Below are positions 28,164-37,540 of a stretch of 64,000 nt of DNA, in pieces; the first letter of the stretch is position 1; every line of letters starts with the position of its first letter. The translations under genes and the position numbers were made by a program. The notes beneath the pieces were generated by a model. The model worked only from the letters and a program-made list of their open reading frames with translations, was not told where the DNA came from and did no database searches. This DNA is from an uncultured Dehalococcoidia bacterium (lineage in GTDB: Bacteria > Chloroflexota > Dehalococcoidia > Lucifugimonadales > UBA3495), in NCBI GenBank assembly GCA_951812625.1, contig CATOSP010000002.1:656880-720879 (forward strand). Direction: 5' to 3'.

Positions 28164-28839
28164 AGGTGGCCCGGCGGTCCTGACGGACTTCGACGACACA
28201 GCTGCCGTCGAAAACGTTGCCGAGCTTCTGTTGAACAGGTTTGCAGACCCGAGCTGGCAGGATGTGAGGCGGCGTTTCCGGGATGGGGAATTTACCCTCA
28301 AGGAATACCAAGAGATTGCTTTCAACAGCATTCACGCCAGCCGGTCGGATATGGCAGAGTACGTCCGGGATAACGCCCACCTTCGGCCGTATTTCGGGGA
28401 ACTCTGGGACTATTGCCGGGAATGGGATGTACCAATGGCTGTGGTGAGTGCGGGGCTGGACTTCTATGTCGAGGCGCTCATCGAAGGGAACGGTCTGACC
28501 CAGGTGCCTGTGTATGCGGTAGATACTGACTTTACTCCCGCAGGCATCTCCTACGAGTATCGATTCGTCCGTCCCGGAATGGAACGCATGGGCAATTCCA
28601 AGGGCCTCATTGTGGATCAGTTCCGGGAGCAGGGGCATTACATCATATACATAGGCGACGGCATGTCGGACTTCGAGGCTGCGGAAAGGGCCGATCTTGT
28701 ATTTGCCCACCGCTCCCTGGCAGAAGAGTGCGCCCGTACCGGTATACCCTTCCGCCATTTCGAGGATTTCAGGGACGTGTTAGCCGCCGTTCAGGATTAC
28801 GTCAACATTGGGACAGGGACCACTGAAGGCCGAGCATAA
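28129..28839 (+). CDS. HAD-superfamily phosphatase, MtnX-like
   Basis: 236 residues. The nucleophile motif appears as VLTDFDDTAAVEN (usually DFDGT), motif II as AVVSAGLDFYV, and motif III/IV as NSKGLIVDQF and IYIGDGMSDFEAA. The order and helical cap fit HAD subfamily IB (SerB/MtnX-like) phosphatases acting on small phosphate esters. Substrate is unknown; the purine-cluster position hints at a phosphorylated intermediate. The ATG overlaps purE by 35 bp, so translation may be coupled; no strong ribosome site is seen. Confidence 0.82.
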   Translation: MNSTGSNSANAKGGPAVLTDFDDTAAVENVAELLLNRFADPSWQDVRRRFRDGEFTLKEYQEIAFNSIHASRSDMAEYVRDNAHLRPYFGELWDYCREWDVPMAVVSAGLDFYVEALIEGNGLTQVPVYAVDTDFTPAGISYEYRFVRPGMERMGNSKGLIVDQFREQGHYIIYIGDGMSDFEAAERADLVFAHRSLAEECARTGIPFRHFEDFRDVLAAVQDYVNIGTGTTEGRA

Positions 28840-28899
28840 CCGGCAGCAGGTACAACCCAGTCCCTCGCATTAAGCTCGCAATAAGAAGGAGGGCAGCCA

Positions 28900-30210
28900 G
28901 TGATCGACCGGTATTCCCGCCCCGCCATGAAGCACGTCTGGTCAGAGGAGAACAAGTACCAGTTATGGCTGAAGGTGGAACTGGCCGTATGCGAAGCCTG
29001 GACCGAGGAAGGCGTCATCCCGCTTGAGGACATGGAGCGGCTGCGCCACGCCAAGTACGACCACCGGCGTATGATGGATATTCTCGCAACTGTGCGCCAT
29101 GAGACCAATGCCTTCTTATCTTCTATCACGGAAGGTGTAGGGCCAGAGGGCCGCTGGCTTCACCTGGGACTCACATCCTCGGACAAGTTGGATACTGCTC
29201 TGGGGCTTCAGCTAGTCGAGGCTGGGGACTTGCTGCTTCAGGACATGGACGAAGCGATAACTGCCCTAGAGAATCTGGCCGTTCGTTACAAGAATACGGT
29301 AATGATGGGTCGGACCCACGGCGTCCACGCTGAGCCCATCACATTCGGTCTCAAGATGGCCCTCTGGTGGGAGGAGATGCGAAGACAGCGGGCCCGGTTG
29401 ATTGACGCGCTCGAGACTGTCCGAGTCGGCAAGATTTCGGGCGCAGTCGGCACCCACGCGACCGTACCGCCATCCGTTGAGGACCGAGTCTGTGAGCAGC
29501 TGGGACTGGAGGTGGCGGCGGTCTCCAACCAAGTCGTGCAGCGGGACAGGTACGCTCATTTCATCCAAACTCTCGCTCTCATCGCTGCGTCGCTGGAGAA
29601 GTTCGCCACAGAGATACGCTCCCTCCAGCGCACCGAAATTCGAGAGTTGGAAGAACCTTTCGACGAGGGCCAGAAGGGGTCGTCGTCCATGCCGCACAAA
29701 CGCAACCCTGAGTTGGCCGAGCGTATCTGCGGACTTGCCCGCCTTATCCGAGGTCACAGCGTCACCGCACTGGAGAATGTTGCTCTGTGGGGTGAGCGGG
29801 ACATCAGCCATTCCTCCGCCGAGCGGATCATCCTACCCGACGCATGTCTGGCCCTGGATTACGTCCTCAGTATATTCACCCGCGTCGTTGCCGACCTGCG
29901 CGTCTACCCCGAGCGGATGTGGGAGAATGTGGAGGCCACCAAGGGGTTGGTCTTCAGCCAGCGGGTACTTCTCGCGCTCGTGGACAAGGGGTTGGCCCGG
30001 GAGGATGCCTACGCCATCGTGCAGCGGAACGCCATGCGGGGCTGGGACTATGGTGAGGACTTCCGGAAACTGGTGAAGTCCGATCAGGAAGTCTCACCCT
30101 ACTTGACCATTGAAGAATTGGAAGACCTGTTCGACTACGGATATTACACCCGATACGTCGACCACACGTTCGAGCGGTTGGGGCTTGTGCAAGCTCAAGT
30201 GCCGGCCTGA
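28900..30210 (+). CDS. purB: Adenylosuccinate lyase
   Basis: Cleaves SAICAR and adenylosuccinate, releasing fumarate. 436 residues, aspartase/fumarase fold. Visible: HETNAFLSS with HLGLTSSDKLDTA, the catalytic histidine region MMGRTHGVHAEP, and the flexible signature loop GSSSMPHKRNPE. GTG start at 28900 has AAGGAGGG at good distance. 45 bp separate it from purC, the preceding pathway step. Confidence 0.96.
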   Translation: MIDRYSRPAMKHVWSEENKYQLWLKVELAVCEAWTEEGVIPLEDMERLRHAKYDHRRMMDILATVRHETNAFLSSITEGVGPEGRWLHLGLTSSDKLDTALGLQLVEAGDLLLQDMDEAITALENLAVRYKNTVMMGRTHGVHAEPITFGLKMALWWEEMRRQRARLIDALETVRVGKISGAVGTHATVPPSVEDRVCEQLGLEVAAVSNQVVQRDRYAHFIQTLALIAASLEKFATEIRSLQRTEIRELEEPFDEGQKGSSSMPHKRNPELAERICGLARLIRGHSVTALENVALWGERDISHSSAERIILPDACLALDYVLSIFTRVVADLRVYPERMWENVEATKGLVFSQRVLLALVDKGLAREDAYAIVQRNAMRGWDYGEDFRKLVKSDQEVSPYLTIEELEDLFDYGYYTRYVDHTFERLGLVQAQVPA

Positions 30211-30255
30211 TAAACAACGAGAACTACGCCATCGGCTATCTGGGAGGAGTAACAG

Positions 30256-31152
30256 ATGCTTCTGGAGACCCATCTACCAAACCGGATTCACCAGGGCAAG
30301 GTACGCGATACCTACGCGATAGATGATGACATGCTCCTGATGGTGACCACCGACCGCATCTCCGCATTCGACGTAGTCCTTCCTACCGGAATTCCCAACA
30401 AGGGCCGGGTGCTTAACCGACTTTCCGGGTTCTGGTTCGATAAGACCCGCCACCTTGTGCCTAACCACCTCTTGGCGCTGGCAGACGGACCGGACTTGGT
30501 ATCCCGGTTCGGGGGCAACGAGTTTCTTGCCGGGTTGCCGGAGGACGTCTGTGGACAGGCAATGGTGGTCAGGAAGGCCGAGCGTATCGACATAGAATGC
30601 GTTGTGCGGGGCTACATCACCGGCTCTGCATGGGCTGAGTACCGCCGCAGCGGCACCGTGTCCGGCAGGAAGATGCCCCAAGGGATGGTGGATGGGCAAC
30701 GGTTCCCGGAACCTCTCTTCACTCCAACCACCAAGGCGGAAGAAGGCCACGACGAGAACATGTCCGAGGCCGAGGTGGTGGAGATGGTAGGACCCGAACT
30801 CGCCGAGCGGCTGGAAGAGTTAACCAAGGCCGTTTACCTTTTCGGCCATGATTACGCCAAGGACCGAGGCGTCATTCTGGCCGATACCAAGCTGGAGTTT
30901 GGTCTGCTGCACGGCGAGCTGATTCTCATCGACGAACTACTGACCCCCGACTCCAGCCGCTTCTGGGACCCGGAGGGTTACGAGCCGGGCAAGTCTCTGC
31001 CCAGCTTCGACAAGCAGTTCGTCCGCGACTGGCTTACGGACCAGGGCTGGGACCGCGAGCCCCCCGCCCCGGAGCTGCCACAGGACATCGTGGAAAAGAC
31101 CTCGGAACGTTATCTGGAGGCCCACCGGCGGATCACGGGGCAAGAACTGTAG
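30256..31152 (+). CDS. purC: SAICAR synthase
   Basis: Condenses CAIR with aspartate using ATP. 298 residues, the longer form typical of many bacteria and yeast. Visible: GKVRDTYAI at the ATP site, TDRISAFDVVLP, RKAERIDIECVVRGYITGSAW, and the metal-binding ILADTKLEFG and IDELLTPDSSRFW. Ribosome site GGGAGGAGTAACAG precedes the ATG. Confidence 0.96.
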   Translation: MLLETHLPNRIHQGKVRDTYAIDDDMLLMVTTDRISAFDVVLPTGIPNKGRVLNRLSGFWFDKTRHLVPNHLLALADGPDLVSRFGGNEFLAGLPEDVCGQAMVVRKAERIDIECVVRGYITGSAWAEYRRSGTVSGRKMPQGMVDGQRFPEPLFTPTTKAEEGHDENMSEAEVVEMVGPELAERLEELTKAVYLFGHDYAKDRGVILADTKLEFGLLHGELILIDELLTPDSSRFWDPEGYEPGKSLPSFDKQFVRDWLTDQGWDREPPAPELPQDIVEKTSERYLEAHRRITGQEL

Positions 31153-31167
31153 AACGGAGGGGACCTG

Positions 31168-31863
31168 GTGCCCGAGTCAAGACACAGGAGACGGCGTGGG
31201 CGGAGTGTGCAACGGGGGGCTGGCGGAGCCGCTGCCCTGAGCATGACTCGCCCTCGCCGCAGAAAGACCAACATCTGGTATCTGATTGCCTCGATAGTGA
31301 TAGCGGCGCTGGTCATCGGCGGTATCGCCTTTGCCGATATAATTGTCAACGTCCTGCCGAGAGATGCAACCGTCGGCAGTGCCTTTGAGTATGTTGAAGG
31401 CGTAGGAGTGAAACAGGAATTGATGCCCGTGGGGCCATCCGGTCTCAATGAGCATGTGCCCGACGGCCAGACCGTGGAATACAACACCGTCCCTCCCACA
31501 TCCGGGGACCACTGGGACATGCAGGCCCGATGCGGGTTCTACGAAGCCGGGCTGCCCGATGAACGCATCGTACACAACCTGGAACACGGGATAATCGTGG
31601 TCAGCTACAATCTGGCCACCATGTCAGAGGTAGAAGAACTCAGGAACGCTATAGAGAGCATTCCCCTTTCCCTCTCCTGGGGGCTGACCCGGTACTATGA
31701 CAAGCTCCCTGAAGGCACCATTGCCGCGGCGACGTGGGGAGTCCTTGACACCATGGAGGGGGTGAACCGGGACCGGTTGGCCACCTTCTTCGAGACTTAC
31801 GCCGGCAACCTTGGACCAGAACACATTCCCTGCGCAGCTGCCATATCACCTATGAACAGGTAG
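31168..31863 (+). CDS. DUF3105 membrane-anchored protein
   Basis: 231 residues. A basic N-terminus (RHRRRRGR, RPRRRK) is followed by one membrane helix (about 37-59) and an extracytoplasmic domain with the DUF3105 hallmarks: VPPTSGDHWD, a CGFYE segment, IVHNLEHGIIVVSYN. Conserved histidines in SGDH and HNLEH suggest metal binding, which is an inference. Function is unknown for the family. Begins with GTG 16 bp after purC and precedes purS, so it is embedded in the purine transcript. Confidence 0.88.
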   Translation: MPESRHRRRRGRSVQRGAGGAAALSMTRPRRRKTNIWYLIASIVIAALVIGGIAFADIIVNVLPRDATVGSAFEYVEGVGVKQELMPVGPSGLNEHVPDGQTVEYNTVPPTSGDHWDMQARCGFYEAGLPDERIVHNLEHGIIVVSYNLATMSEVEELRNAIESIPLSLSWGLTRYYDKLPEGTIAAATWGVLDTMEGVNRDRLATFFETYAGNLGPEHIPCAAAISPMNR

Positions 31864-31870
31864 GTTCGGG

Positions 31871-32131
31871 TTGTTTCTGGCCAAAGTCTACGTGACTCTG
31901 AAACCCACCGTCAGCGATCCTCAGGGCCAGACAGTCCTGGCTACATTGGCGAATCTGGGGTTCGATACTGCCGTAGACATCCGCGTGGGCAAGTACCTTG
32001 AGGTCCACATAGACGAGACTGACCGCGCAGAGGCTGATTCGCTGGTGTACCGCATGTGCCAAACCCTGCTAGCCAATCCGGTCATCGAGGAGTTCCGCTA
32101 CGAACTCGAACTCACGTCAGAGGAGGAATGA
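31871..32131 (+). CDS. purS: FGAM synthase subunit PurS
   Basis: An 86-residue subunit that bridges PurL and PurQ in the multi-subunit phosphoribosylformylglycinamidine synthase. Visible: AKVYVTLKPTVSDPQGQTV, the LGFDTAVDIRVGKYLEV core and the NPVIEEFRYEL ending. Starts with TTG at 31871, seven bases after the DUF3105 stop. PurQ and PurL are not in the window, so the complex must be encoded elsewhere. Its TGA is overlapped by an ATG of the next frame. Confidence 0.92.
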   Translation: MFLAKVYVTLKPTVSDPQGQTVLATLANLGFDTAVDIRVGKYLEVHIDETDRAEADSLVYRMCQTLLANPVIEEFRYELELTSEEE

Positions 32132-32133
32132 GC

Positions 32134-33129
32134 ATGACTTCCAGCGGCAACAATACCTACGTATATGTCGGCGCGGAATCCAGCGGTCTTTATCGTATGG
32201 CCCCGGGGTCGGACCGGTGGGAAGAACTGACAAATGGTCTTCCGGGAAACTCCATCGTACCGGGCGTGGCAATTCATCCCGACAACCCCGAGGTGATTTA
32301 TGCTGGGACCCAGGACGGACCCTACCGCAGTACCGACCGAGGTGGGCACTGGGAGAGACTGGATTACCCTCGCTCCGGCGCGCCGGTGTGGTCCTTCCTG
32401 TTCCGTCCCGGCGACCCCAGTGTGATGTACTGCGGCACGGCTCCCGGCGAAATATACCGCAGCGTCAACGGCGGTGATTCCTGGGAGAAACTCAGCGCCA
32501 CTATGGGTTCCAACGAATGCGCCATGGCCTTCCCCACTAGGGTAATTGCATTGGCGGCCGACCCAACATACCCGGACGAGATGTACGCTGCCCTGGAAGT
32601 GGCGGGAGTGATCCGAAGCTCCGACGGCGGCGATACATGGGATGAGATTACCGGCTCCCTCGCACCTAATGAGGACACTCTTGACCTGCACGGAATCCAG
32701 TGCAGCTCTGCCTCTCCTCGCACCGTTTACATCACCACACGCGATGGCCCCTTCATCGGCCCCGACCGCGGACGGGAATGGGTGCCGGTGGACTTTGGCC
32801 AGTTCTCGACCATAACCTACACTCGCGACCTCCGGGTTGCGCCCAACGACGCGAACACGCTATTCGTGTCCATCGGCGCGGCGGCGCGCAGTTCCCAGGG
32901 CGCACTGTACAGGAGCCGTGACCTTTTCCAGACATTCGAGAGGGTAGACAGGGGCATAACCGCCAACGCTACCATGATGGCCGTGGCGGTCGACCCGAGA
33001 GCGCCAGGTCACATCTACTGCATCGCACGCGACGGCCAGGTGTTCGGCACACTAGACGACGGGGCGAACTGGACATCTTACGCCCTTCCGGAAAAGGCTA
33101 AGGAGGTACGAGGTCTGGCTGCGGGCTAG
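32134..33129 (+). CDS. BNR/VPS10-like beta-propeller protein
   Basis: 331 residues with repeated sialidase-type blades: GVAIHPDNPEVIYAGTQDG, STDRGGHWERL, RSVNGGDSWEKL, RSSDGGDTWDEI, GTLDDGANWTSY. The S/T-x-D-x-G-x-x-W Asp-box pattern recurs at least four times, indicating a six- or seven-bladed propeller without obvious catalytic residues and without a signal peptide. ATG at 32134 sits seven bases from GAGGAGG; ATG at 32128 overlaps the purS stop. Function unknown. Confidence 0.85.
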   Translation: MTSSGNNTYVYVGAESSGLYRMAPGSDRWEELTNGLPGNSIVPGVAIHPDNPEVIYAGTQDGPYRSTDRGGHWERLDYPRSGAPVWSFLFRPGDPSVMYCGTAPGEIYRSVNGGDSWEKLSATMGSNECAMAFPTRVIALAADPTYPDEMYAALEVAGVIRSSDGGDTWDEITGSLAPNEDTLDLHGIQCSSASPRTVYITTRDGPFIGPDRGREWVPVDFGQFSTITYTRDLRVAPNDANTLFVSIGAAARSSQGALYRSRDLFQTFERVDRGITANATMMAVAVDPRAPGHIYCIARDGQVFGTLDDGANWTSYALPEKAKEVRGLAAG

Positions 33130-33155
33130 GCTCTAGCGACTTTCCGAAACACAGG

Positions 33156-33202
33156 ACAGCCCCGGCACTCCCCTTTCATGCGGAATGAGTGCCGAGGCTG
33201 TT
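33156..33202. terminator. Hairpin terminator at the end of the purine cluster
   Basis: ACAGCC-C-CGGCACTC (33156-33170) pairs with GAGTGCCG-A-GGCTGT (33187-33201), a 14-bp stem with one mismatch and a 16-nt loop, between the convergent propeller and ccdA genes. A short TT follows on the plus strand. Likely works in both directions. Confidence 0.65.
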
Positions 33203-33245
33203 ATACGTCTGGAACAACCTGTGGGCTTGAGACAGTTGGTGCGCC

Positions 33246-34160
33246 CTACATCAGGCCTCCGAGGGTCAGCCAATAGAACACGATGTACCCACCTGCCACC
33301 ACCATCAGCCATGACCCGATGGGTTGGATGTAGGGCAAAGCCTTCCGCAGCCCCCCGACCATTGCGCCCCTGGCGAAGGCTATGCCCAGTGTCAGGGCGA
33401 TAATTACGACGCCCATGCCGAGAGCGTATAGGAAAAACTGACCGAGGGACGTGAGGATGTTGGCCGCTGCGAAGCTGGTTCCCACCACTGCTAGGAATAC
33501 CGGCAAGGTGCAACTCAAAGAAGCGACACCATAGCTCAAACCGAACAGGAAATAACCGCGCGGGCTGATCCTAGCTGGGTCTCCCAACCGCGTCGAGGCT
33601 CTGGCTGCCAGACCGGTGTAGAGCTTGCCCCCTCCGACCATCCACGCTCCGGCGAGCACTAGGAGCACACCTATGGAAAGTCCCAGCCAGGGTAATATGT
33701 CAACTACTACCGACCTTGCGCCGAAGCTTATGAGCGCGCCCGCCATACCAAACAGCACCACGAATCCAGCGGTGACCGATCCTCCGACCAACCCTGCCCG
33801 CCCTAACTGGCGCGCCACCGGTATCTTGACACCCTCCCCCTCGGTGTTTGTGCCCATATACAGGCCTAAGTAAGCGGGGAGCATGGCGAATCCACAGGGG
33901 TTCACCGCAGATGCCATCCCGGCTGCGAACGCGAACCCCAAAGGGGCCCATAGCCCCAAGTCTCCCAGAAAGGAACTGGACTGCCCGGACAGGGACTCCA
34001 CGAACCCGTTCACCCCGTCGATGCCAGTGGTGTTGCCGATGGTCTTGGCCCCGATATAGGCGATAGCCAGAGCCAGGAACCCAACACCCGTGGAGAGGGC
34101 AATGCTCCGGAGCTGCCGTGGGTCCCGGAATGCCTCGGTGATTGTCTTCGTAGCAAACAT
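33246..34160 (-). CDS. ccdA: CcdA-type cytochrome c biogenesis / thiol transport protein
   Basis: 304 residues, about seven membrane helices. The first redox cysteine lies in ASAVNPCGFAMLPAYLGLY and the second in GVASLSCTLPVFLAV, the standard CcdA/DsbD-beta pair that carries electrons across the membrane. An extra N-terminal helix (about 20-40) precedes the core. Downstream of a tlpA-type gene in the same direction, with 15 bp between them, a common reductant-partner arrangement. Confidence 0.92.
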   Translation of the reverse strand: MFATKTITEAFRDPRQLRSIALSTGVGFLALAIAYIGAKTIGNTTGIDGVNGFVESLSGQSSSFLGDLGLWAPLGFAFAAGMASAVNPCGFAMLPAYLGLYMGTNTEGEGVKIPVARQLGRAGLVGGSVTAGFVVLFGMAGALISFGARSVVVDILPWLGLSIGVLLVLAGAWMVGGGKLYTGLAARASTRLGDPARISPRGYFLFGLSYGVASLSCTLPVFLAVVGTSFAAANILTSLGQFFLYALGMGVVIIALTLGIAFARGAMVGGLRKALPYIQPIGSWLMVVAGGYIVFYWLTLGGLM

Positions 34161-34175
34161 TGTTGACCCACCCGT

Positions 34176-34766
34176 CTATTGGGTTGATTCCTCCAGCATT
34201 TCGTCGGTGACCCGTGTCAGCGCTGCTTTGTCCAAGATGCCTGACCACTTGCGGAAAATCCCGCCGTCGGGAGTGATGAACACCGTGGTGGGCATGGACA
34301 ATACTTGGTAGTCGGTGATCACCCCGCTGTGCATGGTATACCCTGCCGGATAGGTGATCCCCAAGTCTGTGAGCAACTTCTGGGCATCCTCTTGGTTGCC
34401 CAAGCCCATGAACTCCCCGACATCTACGCCGACTGTAGTCACCCTGTCTTGGTACTCCAAATGGAACTCCTCAAAGTCAGGCATCTCAGCGCGACAGGGA
34501 GGGCACAATCCTGCCCAAAAGTTTAGCACTACTGCTCTACCTTGCAAGGCGGATAGCTGTATTTCGCTGCCACCCAGTGTCTCCGCCCCCTGGTAGAGCG
34601 CGATCGGAAGTTCGGGAGCAAGCATGGTGTCAGACGCCGCTCCGCCACTCCCGGCACCCTCACCGCCAGCACAGGCCACCAATAAGATGATCAGCCCTAG
34701 GGCCCATAGACCCCACCGGGAGACCAATCTGACCCGGTGGAACCGTTTCTCCCATATTGCCTTCAT
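34176..34766 (-). CDS. TlpA/ResA-like thiol-disulfide oxidoreductase lipoprotein
   Basis: 196 residues from ATG 34766. A hydrophobic signal ends with the lipobox LLVAC, predicting lipid attachment outside the membrane, then a Gly/Ala spacer and a thioredoxin-like domain with active site WAGLCPPCRAEMP and cis-proline loop SMPTTVFI. It probably receives electrons from CcdA, encoded next, and reduces apocytochromes or other secreted thiols. GGGAGGG precedes the ATG; an upstream start at 34835 is less likely. Confidence 0.9.
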   Translation of the reverse strand: MKAIWEKRFHRVRLVSRWGLWALGLIILLVACAGGEGAGSGGAASDTMLAPELPIALYQGAETLGGSEIQLSALQGRAVVLNFWAGLCPPCRAEMPDFEEFHLEYQDRVTTVGVDVGEFMGLGNQEDAQKLLTDLGITYPAGYTMHSGVITDYQVLSMPTTVFITPDGGIFRKWSGILDKAALTRVTDEMLEESTQ

Positions 34767-35224
34767 CGCCCGCGTCCCTCCCTTGACCAGGTTTCGATGC
34801 TGCTCGTGAGCCTCAGCGGGGTCGCTCCATGACAAGCCAATATCCCCAACATATATGCAGGAACTCTTGGAGATTTCCCCATAGTTGTGCCTTTAACTTG
34901 GCTTCGGAGAAATCCCCCTAAGTGGAGGGTGACGCCGCCGCTCCGCTCCCCTCTCCATCATCCCAGGCATTGCGGCTGGCGTCATTAGAATCTACGATCG
35001 AGATGCGGAATAAGATTCATCTACCCTGTCAGGATCTGCATAAATCCGGAGGCAACCCATTGCCCCGGGTAAGAAAAGCCTTCCAGGGCCCCGAACAAGA
35101 TACAGCGCCGACGCACGATTGCGGCCCGTCCGCCTCCGCGCTGCCGACGCTGTTGGGTCACATTGTCCGAGTCATACTGCGACCGATCGCTCTGCCGGTC
35201 GTAGGCACTTTCGGCAGGGTGATA
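34767..35224. other. Intergenic region without recognisable gene
   Basis: 458 bp between the tlpA-type start and the stop of the molybdopterin enzyme, both on the minus strand. No convincing small gene, RNA or strong hairpin is seen; it should contain the promoter for the tlpA-ccdA pair. Confidence 0.4.
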
Positions 35225-37540
35225 CTATCCGTTGACCTGCTTGTCCCAGAGGGCCTCAAGGATGTTCCCCGGAGACATGGGCAGCTTGTCCATTCGCACA
35301 CCCACGGCGTCGTAGATCGCATTGGCGATAGCTGCCATCGGGGGGACGATGGGCACCTCGCCTACGCCTCGCACTCCGTAGGGATGGCCGGGATTGGCGA
35401 CCTCTACGATGACTGTGTCGATCATTGGGAGGTCCAGGCTGATGGGCATCCGGTAGTCCAGGAATGTGGGGTTCGACATCTCGCCTTTGTCGTCGAAGAC
35501 GTACTCCTCGTTGAGCGCCCAGCCTATTCCCTGGACTGCTCCGCCCTGTATCTGCCCTTCGACGTAGCTAGGGTGGATGGCCTTGCCGGCGTCTTGCAAC
35601 GCGGTGTATCGCAGGACGTCCACCTTGCCAGTCTCCGGGTCCACCTCCACATCAACCATGTGCAGAGCGAAGGCCGACCCTACACCACGTGGGTCAACGT
35701 TGGCCCGACCCACAATGGGACCGCCAGTGGCGTTCAATCGGCTGGCCAGTTCCTTGAACGTGAACTTCAACTCTGGGTCGGACTTGTGGGAAATCACGCC
35801 ATCGGTGTAGTCCACATCATCGGGGGAAATCTCCCAGATGCGGGCCGCGCGCGAAATCATCTGGCTCTTCACGTCCTGGGCCGCTTCGTAGGCTGCCCAG
35901 CCGGTCTTGAAGGCGACGCCGCTACCGCCGGTGACCGAAGTCCAACCCACAGAGTCGGTGTCACCCACCATCGGCTTAACGTCCTCCGCGGCGATTCCCA
36001 GCACCTCGGCCAGCTGCATCGCCACCGCGGCACGAGTGCCGCCGATGTCTGGGGAGCCTTCCACCAGACTGACCGTGCCGTCGGCAAGTACACTGGCCGT
36101 TGCACTGGATGGCCCTGCCCCGTTGAACCAGAATCCTGACGCGACGCCGCGCCCTCGGTTGGGACCTTCCAACGGGGCGCTGTAGTGGGCATGGGCCCGG
36201 GCAGCCTCGACGGTCTCTATGAACCCGATCCTGGGGAATGTAGGGCCCGTCAGTCGACGGGTGCCTTCCTTGGCGCCATTGAGTTGGCGGAAGTCCAGTG
36301 GGTCTATCTCCAGCTTCTCACAAATCTCGTCAATCACCGTCTCCACGGCAAAGGCTGAAGCCGGGGAGCCTGGCGCGCGGTACGCAGCGGTCTTGGGCTT
36401 GTTGGATACGACGTCGTACCCTTCGAGCCTGCCATTGGGTATGTCGTAGGAGGCCAGCATGCACTGGAGACCAGGGTTGACCGGAGAGCCCGGGAATGCG
36501 CCCGCCTCGTAGGCCAGAGTAGCGTCACATGCTGTGATGCGTCCTTCGCTGGTGACCCCCATCTTCACCCGCATGTAGCTGCCGGAGGTGGGGCCGGTCC
36601 CTTGGAAGACCTCGGCACGGTTCATGGTGACCTTGACCGGCCTGCCGGACAACTTGGACAGAAGGCAGGCTACAGGCTCCAGGTAGACTAGTGTCTTGCC
36701 GCCGAAGCCGCCGCCAATCTCCATCGGGATTACCCGTATGTCCGACACGGGAACGCCGAGAATCATTGCGGATTGGTCACGGATGTTGAAGTGGCCCTGA
36801 CTGCTGCACCAGATGGTGATGTTGCCGTCGGAGTTCCAATGGGCGGTCGCACTGTGGGGTTCGATATAACCCTGGTGGACTGTGGCAGTATTGAATTCCC
36901 GCTCGACGACGAGGTCGGCTTCTGCGAGCCCCTTGTCGATGTCTCCCAGCTCGAAGAAGAAGTGATTGGCAATGTTGTTGCTCACCGCAGGGTCGTCGTC
37001 GGAACGCAGCCCACCAGTCCTGACGTTCGCGCTTGCATTATTGGCAAGACGCTCGTGGATTGCGGGGGCGTCGTCCTTCATTGCGTCGAGAACGTTCAAA
37101 ACCGGAGGCAAAACCTCATACTCCACGTCTATGAGCGACAGGGCCTGCTCCGCCTCGTGGGCCGTGGCCGCCGCCACGGCAGCGACCGCGTGACCTTTGT
37201 AAAGGGCTTTCTCCGCGGCCAGGCAGTTGTTGCTCAGGAACTTGGGATTGGCCGTTGCCCCTTCCCCCAGATCCACCATTCGGCCTGAAGGTTGGGGCAA
37301 ATCTGCCGACGTGACCACGGCCCGGACTCCGGGAGCGGCCTCAGCGCGGCTGGTGTCTATCTTCTTGATTCGAGCGTGAGAATGGGGACTTCGCAGTATC
37401 TTTCCGTAGAGCAGCCCGGTCAGTTGAATGTCTGCTCCGTACTGGGCACGCCCGGTTACCTTATCCGTCCCGTCGTGGCGGATGGGCCTGCCGCCAACCA
37501 CGTTATACTCCTCGGTGGATAGGACGATGTTAGAAGTCAT
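35225..37540 (-). CDS. Molybdopterin-dependent hydroxylase, large subunit (xanthine dehydrogenase family)
   Basis: About 771 residues. Covers both molybdopterin domains: KVTGRAQYGADI at the N-terminus, QGHFNIRDQSA, GGGFGGKTLVYLEPVA, then YRAPGSPASAF at the position of the catalytic-pocket loop, and the C-terminal GVGEVPIVPPMAAIANAI with the base-catalyst glutamate. It hydroxylates an aldehyde or N-heterocycle using water. The expected [2Fe-2S] and FAD subunit genes are not adjacent on either side. ATG at 37540 has GGAGGTGATG upstream. Confidence 0.9.
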   Translation of the reverse strand: MTSNIVLSTEEYNVVGGRPIRHDGTDKVTGRAQYGADIQLTGLLYGKILRSPHSHARIKKIDTSRAEAAPGVRAVVTSADLPQPSGRMVDLGEGATANPKFLSNNCLAAEKALYKGHAVAAVAAATAHEAEQALSLIDVEYEVLPPVLNVLDAMKDDAPAIHERLANNASANVRTGGLRSDDDPAVSNNIANHFFFELGDIDKGLAEADLVVEREFNTATVHQGYIEPHSATAHWNSDGNITIWCSSQGHFNIRDQSAMILGVPVSDIRVIPMEIGGGFGGKTLVYLEPVACLLSKLSGRPVKVTMNRAEVFQGTGPTSGSYMRVKMGVTSEGRITACDATLAYEAGAFPGSPVNPGLQCMLASYDIPNGRLEGYDVVSNKPKTAAYRAPGSPASAFAVETVIDEICEKLEIDPLDFRQLNGAKEGTRRLTGPTFPRIGFIETVEAARAHAHYSAPLEGPNRGRGVASGFWFNGAGPSSATASVLADGTVSLVEGSPDIGGTRAAVAMQLAEVLGIAAEDVKPMVGDTDSVGWTSVTGGSGVAFKTGWAAYEAAQDVKSQMISRAARIWEISPDDVDYTDGVISHKSDPELKFTFKELASRLNATGGPIVGRANVDPRGVGSAFALHMVDVEVDPETGKVDVLRYTALQDAGKAIHPSYVEGQIQGGAVQGIGWALNEEYVFDDKGEMSNPTFLDYRMPISLDLPMIDTVIVEVANPGHPYGVRGVGEVPIVPPMAAIANAIYDAVGVRMDKLPMSPGNILEALWDKQVNG

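Noticed and set aside
34922..36139. 395-codon plus-strand open frame
   Set aside because: It lies antisense to the molybdopterin hydroxylase, whose motifs are unmistakable; composition is His/Val-rich as expected for a GC-rich shadow frame.
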